This document shows positions 1 through 12,700 of a DNA stretch of 64,000 nucleotides, piece by piece (within the stretch, counting starts at the first letter, position 1; each line of letters begins with the position of its first letter). The notes under the pieces are model-generated. The model was not told the DNA's origin, did no database searches, and saw only the letters and a list, made by a program, of their open reading frames with translations. The stretch lies in assembly GCF_041260155.1 (NCBI RefSeq), contig NC_091933.1:23094599-23158598 (forward strand), read 5' to 3'. The position numbers and the translations under genes are program-made. The DNA comes from Ptychodera flava. Taxonomy: Eukaryota; Hemichordata; Enteropneusta; Ptychoderidae.

Positions 1-1299
1 CACAAGTCTCCTGCACAGGAACAGTTCTTTCTTACACTGTCTCAATTTTAATTATAGGAGTGCTGATATGTAAACTACCATTTCAATCCACCTAAGTGTT
101 ACTGATTCTGTTTTCACATCTTTCACATCTGTCACTCACAATGGAAGTAATGAGATAATATTGGTACCCACTGCATTGTTGTGCTGAAATCCATGCCTGG
201 ACTGTGCCAACAAAAGCAGAAAGACCTATAGCATACAGGCATTACCAACCATTCAGAAGTTCGTGTCTGTCTAATGTGTGAATCACTTTTGTGGCTGGAG
301 TTTTCATCATTTCAATATGACATAAGAGTTGTAACTTCTCACATGTTCATTTCAGGAGGGTAAATCTGTCATCATCTGGTGTGAACGTCCTGTGGGTTCT
401 TGACAGCTGAAACGTCAGAGGAAGAGGCATCCTGGGATGTGACCACGGCTTTGCTCAGTGTTTAAAGGGACAAGATGTGAACATTTATATGGATGTGACA
501 ATCAGAAAGCTTGCTGGAGTGTGTGCATTGTATACTTTTCATGCTGATACGTCGTGATGGTCAGTGGATTACTGGTACCTGTTAACAATGGACTTGGTGC
601 TAATTTATTGAGCTATGCAACATACTGGCCACACTCTATGCAAACGTCAGCAATCAAAAGTTTCAGCGCTTCTACCGAAATGTTATGGAAGCCAGAAGTA
701 AGAGAGTAAGCTGTTCAAAAACACAGAACATGTTACTCACTGGCCGTTTGTTTGTGCATTTTGATGTATGTATTCTGCTTAGGTAGAAATGGCTGTTTTC
801 CCTGAATTATAATATGCCTAGCTGGAATCCGGCAATCTGATTGGCTGGAGCCAGGGTTTATATTCTCAACAAGAAGACCTGCGCGCCGCGTAACATTTTT
901 GAGCTCGCGCAAATTTCGAACGCCAACTTGAGAGCTCAACGCGCCATAATGTCGAACAAGTCTATGGCTTCAGATTGATTTTGATTGTTTAATTTTAGTC
1001 TAGTGCAGCTTGACGAACCAACAAATGAAGTGTTTCTGTAAGGAGCGGAGGCTATGTAACAACAACATGATTTTTCAAAGTTTTTTGGGCGTTTTTTTAC
1101 GTAAAATTCTTCAAGTTCGATGTCTAATCGCGATATCGATGCGTTGCGTAACCGTATTTTATGAATTCAACTTTGCACGCGCGCGCGTTCTGAAACGTTC
1201 TTTTTTAGAGTTTGTATGAGGCTGGGCGCTCCTGAACTCTCGTTCCAACTTCGGCGTTACGAAATTGCCCACTTGTTTTAAACTCTAGCATATTATAAT
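1..1299. other. No recognised gene; possible 3' end of an upstream gene
   Basis: I see no convincing coding exon here. Frame 1 is open from base 1 and stops at a TAA at 49-51 (last residues FLTLSQF), so these 17 codons could be the tail of a plus-strand gene lying to the left, with the following DNA as its 3' UTR. That is a weak inference. Around 880-1,250 the DNA becomes richer in CpG and GCGC words than its surroundings, without a recognisable motif. Confidence 0.25.
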
Positions 1300-1485
1300 G
1301 AGGTTATAAACGGTGCGCTCGGATATTTGGTTGCGGATATAAGACCTCTGGGGTGAAAATTAGCATATTTGGGTGAAATAATCACCTCGCTTCGCTCGGT
1401 GATTATTTCCCGCCAAATATGCTAATTTTCAGCCCAGAGGTCTTATATCCGCAACCAAATACCCTCGCTTGCCGTTTATAACCTC
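1300..1485. mobile_element. Foldback / MITE-like inverted repeat
   Basis: The two halves are near-perfect reverse complements, with arms of about 85 bases. Both ends read GAGGTTATAAACGG and its complement, and the arms share a long block around GGATATAAGACCTCTGGG. The centre (CTCGCTTCGCTCG) is itself self-complementary, so almost the whole 186 bases would fold as one hairpin. There is no coding capacity. This fits a short non-autonomous foldback DNA transposon. The high arm identity suggests a fairly recent insertion. No clear target-site duplication was seen. Confidence 0.85.
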
Positions 1486-3315
1486 TAAGTAACAAATGAC
1501 TGCAAGGTTTGTAATTGTCATGCACAGCTGCACGAAATGTAGCATGCATTTCAGGAGTAGGAAGCATTGGTGATTCTGATTGGTTCAGTTCAGCTGAAAC
1601 AAGTGCTATCAGCCTATCAGGCTGCAGCTATCATCTAGTTCTCCTCAGCCCATGCTGGTGAAGCATATAGATCTGATTAGGGCTCTAAACTTGTTATCGT
1701 AGACATTAGTGTTGATGCAATGGTATTTCTGAAGGAAAATTGATGCGCACAAAAAATATTTTTGAAAAAGAGTCTGTATTTGAAAAAATATTTATTTCTC
1801 CAGAAGATGATTGTCACTGCAAGTGTGTAGATAGAATTATTTTTAAAACAGCCATAACTCACTTGATACTTAGCTACTACTTCGTGCAGACAGAAGTGAT
1901 TTTAGGTCATAGATGCTGGTATGGAGATTGTTAGCACGAGGAGAGCTGACATGGTTGTTTGGAAGGTTATGTATTACTACACAGTGACATCACAGTTATT
2001 AAGAAGTTGTGTCTATCAAGGAGACCAGTTTAAACAGTACTAATGAGGACAGGGGGAAAAGTTTACACAGTTTTTGACAGTTGAATTTTAATGTAGATGT
2101 GCGTTCACATCATCAATTCTGTAATTCAGATTCTTTCTTTGGCTGTGTTATGTCATTTTTTGCATTTGACAGAAACAACTACCGCAAAGTGCATACTGAT
2201 GAGATATGATTGTATCTTGTGCCATACATTGTCTGTAAGAATGTTAGGTAGAATTTGACAACATAACTCCAAATTTAAAAGGTCCAGTAATTTCATGGTA
2301 GACAGCCATGTTCATTTTCACCAAATTCTGCATGGCCTACATGGCCAAATAAAAGATAGTGTCTGAGAAGGTTCTGTTGTATTTCTGAAGTTCAATCAGC
2401 CCAGTTGACGATATAATAAGTGCTAATGGAATGTAAAACAGTAAATGAACTCTCTGCCGTTGTCTGAAGACATTCAGGAACAAAATCTATCAATTTTTCA
2501 AAAGTATATTGGATATGTTTATTTCAGGACAAAAAATTGGAAGTGATACATAAGCTGACGCAGCACAAGCAGTCTGTGTTTGCATGCATGCTGTAACTTC
2601 AAACATATCTTTACTTCACCAAATTTACCGTGTAAATAACACATTTGTTCAACAAGTGTTTGCTTTACAGTGGCATACTGTTATTTAACATTGGAGTTTC
2701 ACGTAGTTGTGTAAGCATGAATGGGTACTTAACTTAAGTCAGAGTGTCTTAAATGTTAATACTGTAGGGCAGAAGTTGTTGTAGATATCACATTTATATT
2801 TCCCATACTTCATGTATATAGAACTGTTGAATAAAGTATGTTCCTGGTGCAGCGTTGTCTTACCCCAAGACAGTACACTTGCAGAAAACATAGGCAATCA
2901 AATCAGCCTGTTGTATTCTATATTGATACCTTTTATGACCTGTGTTTTCTTCAAATATGATATTTGTTTCTAGCTGAAGTCTTAAATATTTATATCTAAG
3001 ATATTTCTTTGTGCATGGTGGGCAGTAAACCTGTAAAGTGCAGTCCATGCTGAATTCTGTAAGGGAGTTTTGGGAGTTTTACAGGAAAGCAGGTGTCACT
3101 CAGGCTTAGCCAGTTATGTACTGCAAGATATTGTTTAAAATGAGCATTTCGGAATAGCATTCAAGGCAATCAAATTTTCATGATTTTATGATTGGACAAT
3201 TTTTAGATGCAGACACATTCACCTTCAGTCCAACACTTCCTGGAGTGTACCGGCATGTAAGAAAACTGCGATTCATTTCATGCAGTTCTCAGGTTGTGTA
3301 TACAGAAATGATGAG
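1486..3315. other. AT-rich non-coding DNA, no gene seen
   Basis: Both strands lack exon-like open frames. A plus-strand AATAAA at about 2,830 could be a polyadenylation signal if an upstream gene has a very long 3' UTR, but nothing else supports that. Confidence 0.3.
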
Positions 3316-3459
3316 GTTATTACCCAATATGGCCTGTTCCTCTGTCATATCAGCATGATTGTCATTTGTGATGCGTCAGACACAAGTCGAGTGTCTGACG
3401 CAGAACAAATGACATGAATGCTGATATGACGCAAGGAACAGGCCCTATTAGGTAATAAC
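3316..3459. mobile_element. Second foldback / MITE-like inverted repeat
   Basis: The arms (GTTATTACCCAATATGGCC at the left, its complement at the right) pair over about 68 bases with a handful of mismatches, around a 7-base loop AAGTCGA flanked by GTCAGACAC and GTGTCTGAC. It carries no open frame. It is a different family from the foldback at 1,300 and is somewhat more diverged between arms, so it is probably older. Confidence 0.8.
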
Positions 3460-3694
3460 TAATTTATCACGTAACCAATGCCCAGAAGTTTACAAATGAT
3501 AGAAAAAGCCTTAAATTTAAAGGCTTTATTTTCATCCCGCCATGCACATTAATATGGAAATCTTTCTGTAAACAGGCTTCATTTATAAACTATACGAAGA
3601 AGTCAACACCGTGTGCGACAAATCCTCCATATTTCAATGAACACCAAAAGAAAAGATACCAGGATTCAAATACAGTCGTACGGGAAGAACTTTT

Positions 3695-5196
3695 TAGCTC
3701 CGCTGTCAGCGACGCGGAGCTTATCAAATAGGTTGATTTTCCGTCGTCGTCCGTCGTCCGTCGTCGTCGTCGTCCGTCGTCGTCCGTCAACAATTGCCTT
3801 CTCCTCTGAAACCGCAAGTCCAATTGCTTTGAAATTTTATATGCAGTTCACTAAAGGTGACCTCACTTCAGTTTGTTCAAATCGTGGTGAAATTTGCATA
3901 TTTGTATTTTTGGGGCATTTTTTGGTGTTTTTGGTAAAAAAATCTTCTTCTCTGAAACCGCTTGTCAGATTGCTTTGAAATTTTATATGCAGTTTGCTTA
4001 CGGTGACTTCAGTCAGATTTGTTCAAATCGTGGCGAAATTTGCATATTTGTATTTTTAAGGCAATTTTTGTCATTTCTGGTAAAAAAATCTTTAAAAATC
4101 TTCTTCTTCAAAACTGCCAGTCAGATAGCTTTGATATTTGCTACATAGGTCCCTAGGGATGAGCTATTTCAGATTTGTTCAAATTGTGCAGAAATATGCA
4201 AATTTGCATTTTTAAGGCAATTTTTGCCATTTTTGGTAAAAAAATTAATTTCTCAAAAAGTACTGGTCTGATAGTTTTGAAATTTGGTATACAGGTTTCT
4301 ATCGATGAACTAAGTAATATGTATTGAATTTCTGATGAAATCTACAATTTTGTATTTTTGGGGCAATTTTTGCCATTTTTGGTCAAAAAATGTGTATTTC
4401 CAAAACTACTCATCCGATAGCTTTGAAATTTGGTATACAGGTTCCTACAGATTAACTTAATGATAGTTATTGAAATTATGATGAAATCTACAATTTTGTA
4501 ATTTTGGGGCAATTTTTTCCATTTTTGGTCAAAAAATGTGTATTTCCAAAACTACTCATCCAATAGCTTTGAAATTTGGTATACAGGTTCCTACAGATCA
4601 ACTAAATGATAGTTATTGAAATTATGATGAAATCTGCAATTTTGTAATTTTGGGGCAATTTTTACCATTTTTGGTCAAAACATGTGTTTCTCAAAAAGTA
4701 CTGGTCTGATAGCTATGAAATTTGGTATACAGGTTTCCATAGATGACCTAAATGATATTTATTGAAATAATGATGAAATCTGCAATTTTGAATTTTTGGG
4801 GCAATTTTTCCTATTTTTGGTCAAAAAATGCGTTTCTCAAAAAGTACTTGTCTAACAGCTTTGAAATTTGGTATACAGGTTTCTATAGATGAACTAAATT
4901 TGATCTTTTGAAATTATGATGAAATCTGCAATTTTTACTTTTGGGGGCAATTGTTGCCATTTTTGGTCAAAAAATTTATTCTCAAAAACTACTCATCAGA
5001 TAGCTTTGGTTGACATGTTCTTAGGGATGATCCTATGTGATACATTCAAAGTATGATGAAATCTTCAATTGCGTATTTTTGCAGCTTATTTTAGCCACTT
5101 TTTTCTGGCCACTGCATCGAGCTATCAAAGATTTCCACCCTTCTTCATCAACATGTGTCAAAAATAGTTATTCTCTACATAAACACAGCGGAGCTA
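3695..5196. mobile_element. Element of about nine 146-bp tandem units between 12-bp inverted repeats
   Basis: The left boundary carries TAGCTCCGCTGT (3,695-3,706), and an exact reverse complement lies at 5,185-5,196. Next to the left end is a GTC/CGT-rich microsatellite (about 3,740-3,790). Between them the phrase GAAATTTGGTATACAGG, or a close variant, recurs near 3,831, 3,976, 4,132, 4,280, 4,425, 4,571, 4,717 and 4,863, with a decayed copy near 5,008. The spacing is 145-148 bases except one of 156. The flanking units are the most diverged, as expected of an array that expanded from its middle. Open frames inside it only reflect the repeat. It is a non-autonomous element or satellite seed, with no transposase. 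Confidence 0.75.
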
Positions 5197-5306
5197 TATC
5201 GGCCGCTAGGTCGCTTGTTAAGTGTATTATACGATATGATCATTAATGATCAAAAACTGTCCTCTGCTTTCAATCTCTCCTGATTTTTATCGCATTCAAT
5301 CGTTGC

Positions 5307-5338
5307 ACCATGGAGGTACTTCTTTATACCTCCATGGT
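5307..5338. repeat. Short perfect hairpin (12-bp stem)
   Basis: ACCATGGAGGTA is followed after 8 bases by its exact complement TACCTCCATGGT. It resembles the tiny inserted hairpin at 19,415-19,440, whose stem also begins CATGGA(T/G)GTA. Confidence 0.6.
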
Positions 5339-7510
5339 CACATGGAACGGAGAGAGGCAGCCATTTTGTTTGTTTACACTGAGAATTGCCATGTCAACAG
5401 CTGTCGTGCGTGCGACATCGCTGTCACGCTGCACACTCATTACCTGTTTGGAGGTTGACTGTCTTGTGCGAATGGCAGAATATCTGCTAGAGCTTTCCTA
5501 AAAAATTACAAGAACTTGAATGGAATAACCACTGGATAGCAGTATAAGATTCAACGTGTAATTCCTGTATTTAGCTATTGGAAATGTCATTGTTCCTCAA
5601 AGCCTTCCAAATTTTTATGTCAGCAACATTGCATGGTAGGCGGAGAGCAGCAGCCATTTTGTTTGTTTACTTTGTTTACTATTTAATTGCAAATTTAGTT
5701 TGGGGAACATTCCAAAACTGATGACGTTTATCGTGCATATCTCGATGTTTATCATAAAATATCATGGCCAATATTTTACGGTAAACGTCACCAGGATGGA
5801 GTGATATGGGCATGGGTGTATGATTAACTTCAGTATCAATCACAGCACAAGGTGAACTCGGTTGAATGTAGAAACTCATAGTTTGGATGAACAGAGAGCA
5901 AATTGTTTCTATGGGCAACAATTCAATGAAAAAATATTAGCAGAATGTAAATTAGATAGGTATACAGTGAAAAATAGGTGTGCTGCTTTGTCAAAATACA
6001 GGGAGCTTGTTCATAATTTTAGTCAGTCAACAAATAACAAGCTCTAAAATTGTCAGAAAAAATTGGAAGTTTGAAGTTCCATCAAAATGTGAATTCAAGG
6101 CATACTTTTGGTGCAAGAATTACATTATTATGAACTGTGGTGTCCAAAAGACACAAATTAACGAAAAAAAGCATCTACACCCACTGTTTGTGGGACAGTC
6201 ACACTGGACAGTTTCTTGACCCTCTGTGCCAGTGAATACCCAGTATTTCAAAGCCCAGCGTAGTTCAGTGGAGAATTTGTATGACGTTTTGTTGTTCTAT
6301 TCAAAAATGTTGAGGACTTCATATGTCAGTATTTACAGAAATCTGTCTCACTATCCTGTCAGCATCGTATAACTGTTCTTGTCTTGCAAACTGTACACAC
6401 ATACTGTGAGATTTTTAAATAAAAAGGAAATATTTGTCAACATAGATTATCATGATTCTTGAAGTATGTATTATCAAGTATTTACATTTTGTTATAAAAA
6501 TGTCGACAATGTAGAGTAAGTGTACGCTTCATGCATTTTGATTCCAAACTCTAGCTGTTAAGATTTTTAGTGCTTGGCTGTGTCCTTTAGATAGTGAATA
6601 GCCCAAAGTAACGAAACATATGTTGAACAGATGGTGTTGTCTGCAGTCAATACATATCAGACAAATGTTGTGTTGCTGTAATAATAGAAATATATAAAAT
6701 CAAAGGAAGATTTGTATGCCAGCAATTTGCATAAACGTGTTTCTTTTTTATGTTTTTAATCCTGAATTATGAATGCAGAAGGACAGGTTCTGTATCTCAT
6801 CACCATCAAAACCTTAGTTACAGCCTACAATCATGCACTCAATTTCATTATTGACGAAATCAGCATCAACGACACCAGGTAACTTGAAGGGGTACATTTA
6901 GTTTATTTTTTTGCCCATTTTCAACAGATTACGCAGGCTGCGCCACCAGGGATAGAGTCACTACAGCAGTCGTAATTCCTCATTCCTTACCCTAGTTGCT
7001 GCTGACACTGACTGTATTTATGTGATTTTAGTCCATTGTTCTCCTTTGAAAGTTGTGTGCAACTTGCTCAGAGATAATGCTGATAAAAAACCTACCCCTG
7101 TAATGAGGGAATGATCAAACAATGATGGGCTGGCTGTCCCTTATTTAAAAGACCAACAGTGTAAACATTCATAGGGACCAAAATTCAAGGCAATCTGAGA
7201 TTTTCTGACCAAAAAACAAACACATTCTGAAAGCACCATTGCTATTATACAAATTGATGCATAATTTACATTGTCCCTGGGTGTAAGTCTAAATATCTGA
7301 CATGCAATTTCAGTTGATGAAAAAGTTTTGACCAAAGGACTGAAAAATTTTCAGAAACAATATTCTATCCTCATCCTAATTCAAACAAATCTGAATAAGA
7401 ATGTTCTGTATCATCAGGAAACCAAGTTTTACAGTAATCAGTAAAGGGCTTTCTGAAAAGATTTTTTTTTCTGCAAAATATGACAGCAATATTACAATCT
7501 TAAAAGTACA
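5339..7510. other. Non-coding DNA between repeat elements
   Basis: Short open frames exist, but none has conserved-looking composition or splice context. A plus-strand AATAAA occurs near 6,418. Composition is AT-rich and similar to the first 3 kb. No tRNA, rRNA or transposon protein was recognised. Confidence 0.3.
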
Positions 7511-8810
7511 ATTAAAGCTGCAAGCAGCGTTGGCGGGGCCCAAGCGGTTGCCATGGTTGAAAGTACTTGCACTGATGATACTATGTGCACATTTTGAGCT
7601 TCCATGTGTCTTGTGTGTAGAGAAATTTTTAGACTAGTTGTTAACACATTTGAAAATACATTTAAAAGCTGACGCATCTCAATTCTCATTTAAAATGATT
7701 TTGAAAAGTATGCTTGACAGAGAGAGGCGAACAAGCATTTTAAGTACGTGACAATTGATGTATATCATCTTAGCTCATTCTGTAAATTTACCATGTGTCC
7801 TATGTGTTGATTAATCCTTAAACTAGTTGTTATACATGAAAATTTCGTGTCAAAGATCGTTTTCCCGAGTTCCCATTTACATCACTTTGAAAAGTGTGTG
7901 TGTCATAGACAAACGGTAAATAGCATTACAATAAATTTCAACTGATTATGTGGTCACTTGTAAGCCATACAGACTGATGTGATGACAAGAAAAATAAAGT
8001 TTGTTTTTCTCATCCTCGCGCGTGTCAATTCAGATCTGCTGTGTCCACCTATTTTCTGCTAATGAGGAAATAAATGAAAAAAACTGCAAAAAATACATCA
8101 CGATAGTGCATGTATAAAACAGAACTGTAAACTAAATAATTGACACTAACATATCATTCAGAACTGTACACATATTTGACTGTTATATTACTCTGTGAAA
8201 AATTTGCAAATGTTGCACTTAAAGTCAAACCGCTGAACTGTTGCTGTACAAAAATAATAAAGCAACACTGCTGTTCATTTATCTCTGCGTGCATTCATAT
8301 GTTGTTGCCATTTTTTCCCGCGTTGTTGATTGAAGAATAAATAAAGAAACCCGCGTCACCACATAATTTTTGAAATATGTCTAGGATAACAAAGAAATGT
8401 TTTATTTTTCTTGGCATACTAGTTGTTTTGATGACCTGTATACTATGAATTTGAAAATGTTGGGTAGAACAAAAAGGTGTTCTTCAAAACCTGAAGATTC
8501 CAAATAATAAACTGCAAAAGTTACTGGCAATAACAAAGTATGGAGTTGTCACTCAGGAAATAAATGCTAAACATCGTGGTAAAAGTTGAAAATACTGTCT
8601 CTTTTATAAGATTACAATTTTTGCAATAAGAAGAGTGGGTAGCTGAACAAATCATAACAGCCTTGAGTACGAATCCTCCTTTTTAAGAGTCAAATAATAC
8701 TAGTCCTGAGCACTGTTTCTGTTGAGTGAAATGCTCCCTTAGCAGTAACTTTAAAGGCTAGTTATACTTGTCAAAAGTTAGGCGTATGCGATGCAGCTAT
8801 ATTTAATAGT

Positions 8811-10279
8811 TACAAACCTGTAATCGCTATCAATGCAGTACTGTTCATATCGCGCTATAGACAACGGCACGAAACCTGCTTCAGCATACCAGTTTTTCAA
8901 ACGAATTAGATATCCATTCTCATAGCAGTTCAAAAGTAAAATACTCTCAGACTTGAGAAATGTGTGCATTTTAGACTTTCGACACATTTGCTTTACGCTT
9001 TAATTTAGCGAGCTTTGGTAGCTCGATGAATTTAGCAAGCGATGCATATGCTCGGACAGCGCACAGTGTATCGATGACACTTGGGTCAGGGGTCATCACC
9101 AAAAACGTCAGAGCGTATTCACGGCGAGCTCGAATCATGCCAGGATCGCAGAAATCATGGATCATAAATCCAAATGTTCATGTCTATTACGTAAAGAGAA
9201 CCCTAAAATATAAAACACATAATGATTTGATATGGAGAAAGATCTTTTTGTTTCACTGACAGTCAAGTTAAATGCTCAAATATCGCGACAAGACTTGCGC
9301 ATTGGCACAATATGAATGCGTAAGTACGTCAACTGTACTCGGCGGACGAGCGAGCGCCTTCTCTGAAAATCTGTTTACGATATCACGTCACAATTAATAC
9401 ACTGAAATTTCTTGCGAATTCATCTTTAAGGAGGCCAATTCACACAAGTTCCTAACGTCAGTAAAGATATTTTCTTGTTGTCAGCAATACACCACCAATG
9501 TTTTCACCGTTCAGGAGTGCCTTACTCGCTCTACGTTGACAAAAAAGGCGTAAGCTTTTGACCATGCAAATTCCAGTCGACTTTCCTACTCTGATCATAA
9601 TCTTTCTTTCCATTTCATAGCTCTACTTGTGCTATATTGGTGGAGCTGCCTAAGTCAAAAAACGAAAGTTTACCGTTTTTGCTTAGTTTCACCGTCACTA
9701 CAATCCTTCAGTGTTGACGACGACACTGTACTGCACAGTGCACGGAGTAATCTGTAGGCACATTGTGCGAAGTTGTCCAACCCAAAACTTAGTAAGATTT
9801 TAGTCAAATAGTCATGGTAAACATATGGGGTACTTTTGGTTTGTGAGCTATTTCGTTACAATGTTATTCATTACTGTATGTGTTACAAATACGATCTTCT
9901 GACGGGGATGAACAGAGATAAAGCATTACTTCTCAAGTTGAATGCAGGACAGCGCGTGGACAGACTAAGTGATGACATATCATAGTACAATTTTCGATTC
10001 GCAGGTTTGGCTAATTTTTGCCTAAATCTTCTCGGCAAACGCTACTTTTTTCTCGCATTTGCGATTTTGCGAGCAGGCAGCGGAAACACTGTCTGCGTCA
10101 TTGCGAACAAAGGAAGGCCACAACGCACCTTATTTTCAAGCAGGCGATTTATGTTTGTTTTTCAGATTTCGTCCATTGAAAATCCTACCCGCACGCGAAA
10201 AGCAAACAAGAATTTATTGTATGGCGCCTAATGTAGAGTGTGTGGATAAAATACACAAGGAAAGTGCTAAATGAGTCAT
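8811..10279. repeat. Block shared with unit D (left part of the duplicated segment)
   Basis: This stretch matches 18,208-19,240 in the same orientation. Both begin TACAAACCTG or AACAAACCTG and share long runs through the Ter-like and CpG-rich part near 8,990-9,540. After about 9,560 the two copies differ: this one has about 700 bases against about 285 in the other. Minus-strand open frames at 8,971-9,165 and 18,371-18,556 encode similar short peptides (shared FLVMTPDP, IDTLCAVRA and KRKANVSKV). I do not recognise them. They may be a captured host gene fragment or simply conserved because the copies are recent. Confidence 0.6.
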
Positions 10280-11095
10280 GGAGTTGATCGTTTGACAGAA
10301 TCTAGTACCGCTTAGTTTCGAAGTTAGAGGCAGTCCTTAGAAGTCGGATTTGTGAAAACCTGTAAGGTGGTGAAATCTACGATATATATATCGGATATTT
10401 ACCAGCGATTTGACAGAATCTAGTATTGTCTAGTATCGAAGCTAGAGTCAGTCCTCGGAAGTCGGGTTTGACAAGAACTGTGAGGTGGTGAAATCTCCGA
10501 TACATATCGGATATTTACCCGCGATTTGATAAAATCTACTATCGTCTAGTATCGAAGCTAGAGTCAGTCCTTTGAAGTCGGGTTTGGCAAACCCTGTAAT
10601 TTGGTGAAATCTCCGATATATACCGGATATTTACCCGCGATTTGACAGAATCTATATCGTCTAGTATCGAAACTAGAGCCAGTCCTTGTAAGTCGGGTTT
10701 GACCAAAACTGTAAGGTGGAGAAATCTCCGATATCGGATATTTACCCGCGATTAATTGACAGAATCTAGTTTCATCTAGTATCGAAGTTAGAGTCAGTCC
10801 TTGGAAGTCGGGCTTGACCAGAACTGTAAGGTGGTGTAATCTCCAATATATATATCGGTTATTTACCCGCGATTTGACAGAATCTAGTATCGTCTTGTAT
10901 CGATATTAGAGTTCCCAAATTGCCGATAAACATCGAGTAAATATCGGCGATTTCACAGATCTGGCGTACTGAAGCACAGGGCCGGTCATTCTACTATCGT
11001 CTAGTATTGATATTAGAGTCCGCAAATCGCTGATAAATATCAGGTAAACTTCGGCGATTTCACAGACCGGGCGTGCAGTGGCACAAAGCAATTAC
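10280..11095. repeat. 116-bp tandem repeat array (unit A copy)
   Basis: CAGTCC recurs at 10,331, 10,449, 10,565, 10,680 and 10,795, spacings of 115-118 bases. Each unit contains GACAGAATCTAGTATCG, GGTGGTGAAATCTCCGAT and the self-complementary core CGATATATATCG or a shortened form, followed by GGATATTTACCCGCG. The last two units (from about 10,900) are more diverged. A second array of the same unit lies at 19,240-20,400. Confidence 0.85.
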
Positions 11096-11749
11096 AGTGA
11101 AATACGATCAAGCTGCAGAACTTTATTAAACAAGGTGTTGTTTTAATCGATGTGTATCAGCGATTTTTACGACTTGATGTGGTCTTGTTTACATCTTTAA
11201 TAAGCTACATGCTCTCAGTTACGCATCACACCAGGGCCACTCCATGCATGTCTGATAGAGAAACATAAACAAATCACCACACCTTGCAATGTCATGTATC
11301 TTTCTTTGTTATTAGTTATGAACAAGTGAGCGTGAATTCAGACACCTATACATAACATTACCCGAATAGCTTCATTGACACTCACATATCAGCTGTGCGT
11401 AGACCCCAGTAATTGTGCCCTGGTGGGACCTTGTCCCGCTCTTATTCAGTCAATCACACCAGTCGGCCACCCCTTAAAGTTAGTGGCACACTGCTCTAAG
11501 TACTTCCGTGGCAGTATACTTGACAACGTCACCTGGCGTACAAAAGCTGGTCGCCAAAGTTGCCTTACACAAGGCGCCGAGATTAGGGTTCGTGTAGCTA
11601 GGGTTCGTGTGACTGCTAGCTGAATTTGACAGCGGGCATTGCAGTCTGTTGTGCCGTCTTTGACTTTCCAGTGTACAATATATCATACATCACTAATCGA
11701 TCTTCTGACTGACGAGGTATTAGACTGCAGCCTTATGAACATTGAGGCG
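11096..11749. repeat. Spacer shared by units A and D
   Basis: This non-coding segment is closely matched by about 20,400-21,080. It includes AGGGTTCGTGTAG and AGGGTTCGTGTGA side by side (11,586-11,612), which read as two telomere-like words in this copy. The other copy has one. The open frames in it differ between the two copies in length and phase and are not genes. Confidence 0.6.
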
Positions 11750-12700
11750 ACTTAACCGATCCAAATGCTGTTCGCAAACTTGAAAGTGCTCGCACTAAGA
11801 AAGATATGGGTAAAATTTCAGTTGAATCTGTGTGTTTGTTTTTGAGAAGAAGATTTTTAATGATTAAACTGCGATTTTCGCTATATCCAATACTGCGAAC
11901 AAACCTACTGACTGACCCAAACGCCTTTTGGAAATTAAAAAGAACTACCACTAGGGATTATGAGTGTAAAATTTTAGTTCAATTTGTGTATTTGTTCTGG
12001 AAGAGAAGATTTTTAAAGATTAAATTGCGATTTCACAAAATCCAATATGGTGGCCAAACCACGTGACCGATCGAAATTTTTTTTGCAAACTTGAAAGAGA
12101 TCACTGTAAGGATGACATGAGTAAAATTTCAGATTAATCAGTGTTTTGGTTCTGGAGAAGAAGATTTTTAAAGATTAAATTACGATTTTTCGCAAAATCC
12201 AATATGGCTGCTAAACCACGTGACCGATCCAAACGCCTTTCGTAAACTTAAAAGAGATCACACTAAAGATTATATATATATAATTTTAGTTCAATCGGTT
12301 GACCGGTTCAGGAGAAGAAGATTTTTAAAGATTAAATTGTGATTTCACATAATCCAATATGGCGGCCAAACCACGTGACCGATTGAAATGGTTTTTGCAA
12401 ACTTGAAAGAGATGACACTAAGGATGACATGAGTAAAATTTCAGCTTAATCGGTGTTTTGGTTCTGGAGAAGAAGATTTTTAAAGATTAAATGAATATTT
12501 TTGAAAATCCAATATGGCGGCCAAAGTCACGTGACCGCACGCGATTTTATTTGCAAATTCTAAAGACCTTAGGTCAGGCTTGCTACACAGAAAATTTCAA
12601 ATCGACTAGACCCCTAGGTCTTCTGGAGAAGCCGTTTTTAGGTTTTTGGAAAATCCAATATTGCCGCCAGGTCACGTGACCAATCAAAATTTCAAGGGTC
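11750..12700. repeat. 156-bp tandem repeat array with YY1-like and CACGTG motifs (unit A)
   Basis: About six units with a period of 155-157 bases: the TATGG of the core falls at 12,046, 12,203, 12,358 and 12,513. The unit reads roughly AAATCCAATATGGCGGCC, AAACCACGTGACCGATC, CAAACTTGAAAGAGATCAC, a TTCAGTTGAATCGGTGT-like phrase, and TGGAGAAGAAGATTTTTAAAG. The terminal unit is distinctive (GACCCCTAGGTCTTCTGG, then GCCAGGTCACGTGACC). It is followed by GACCTAGGTCGAC-like sequence and the GAAGAA tail. Confidence 0.85.

Noticed and set aside
3613-4148. Overlapping open frames rich in Phe and Lys (121 and 84 codons)
   Set aside because: They translate the 146-bp tandem units and GTC microsatellite; the internal peptide repeats match the DNA repeat.
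11582-11612. Telomere-like TTAGGGTT words
   Set aside because: Only two imperfect words exist, within a longer repeated AGGGTTCGTGT phrase; not an interstitial telomere.
11375-12066. Open frames on both strands in unit A
   Set aside because: They lie in the shared spacer and 156-bp array, and the copies in unit D have different lengths and frames.
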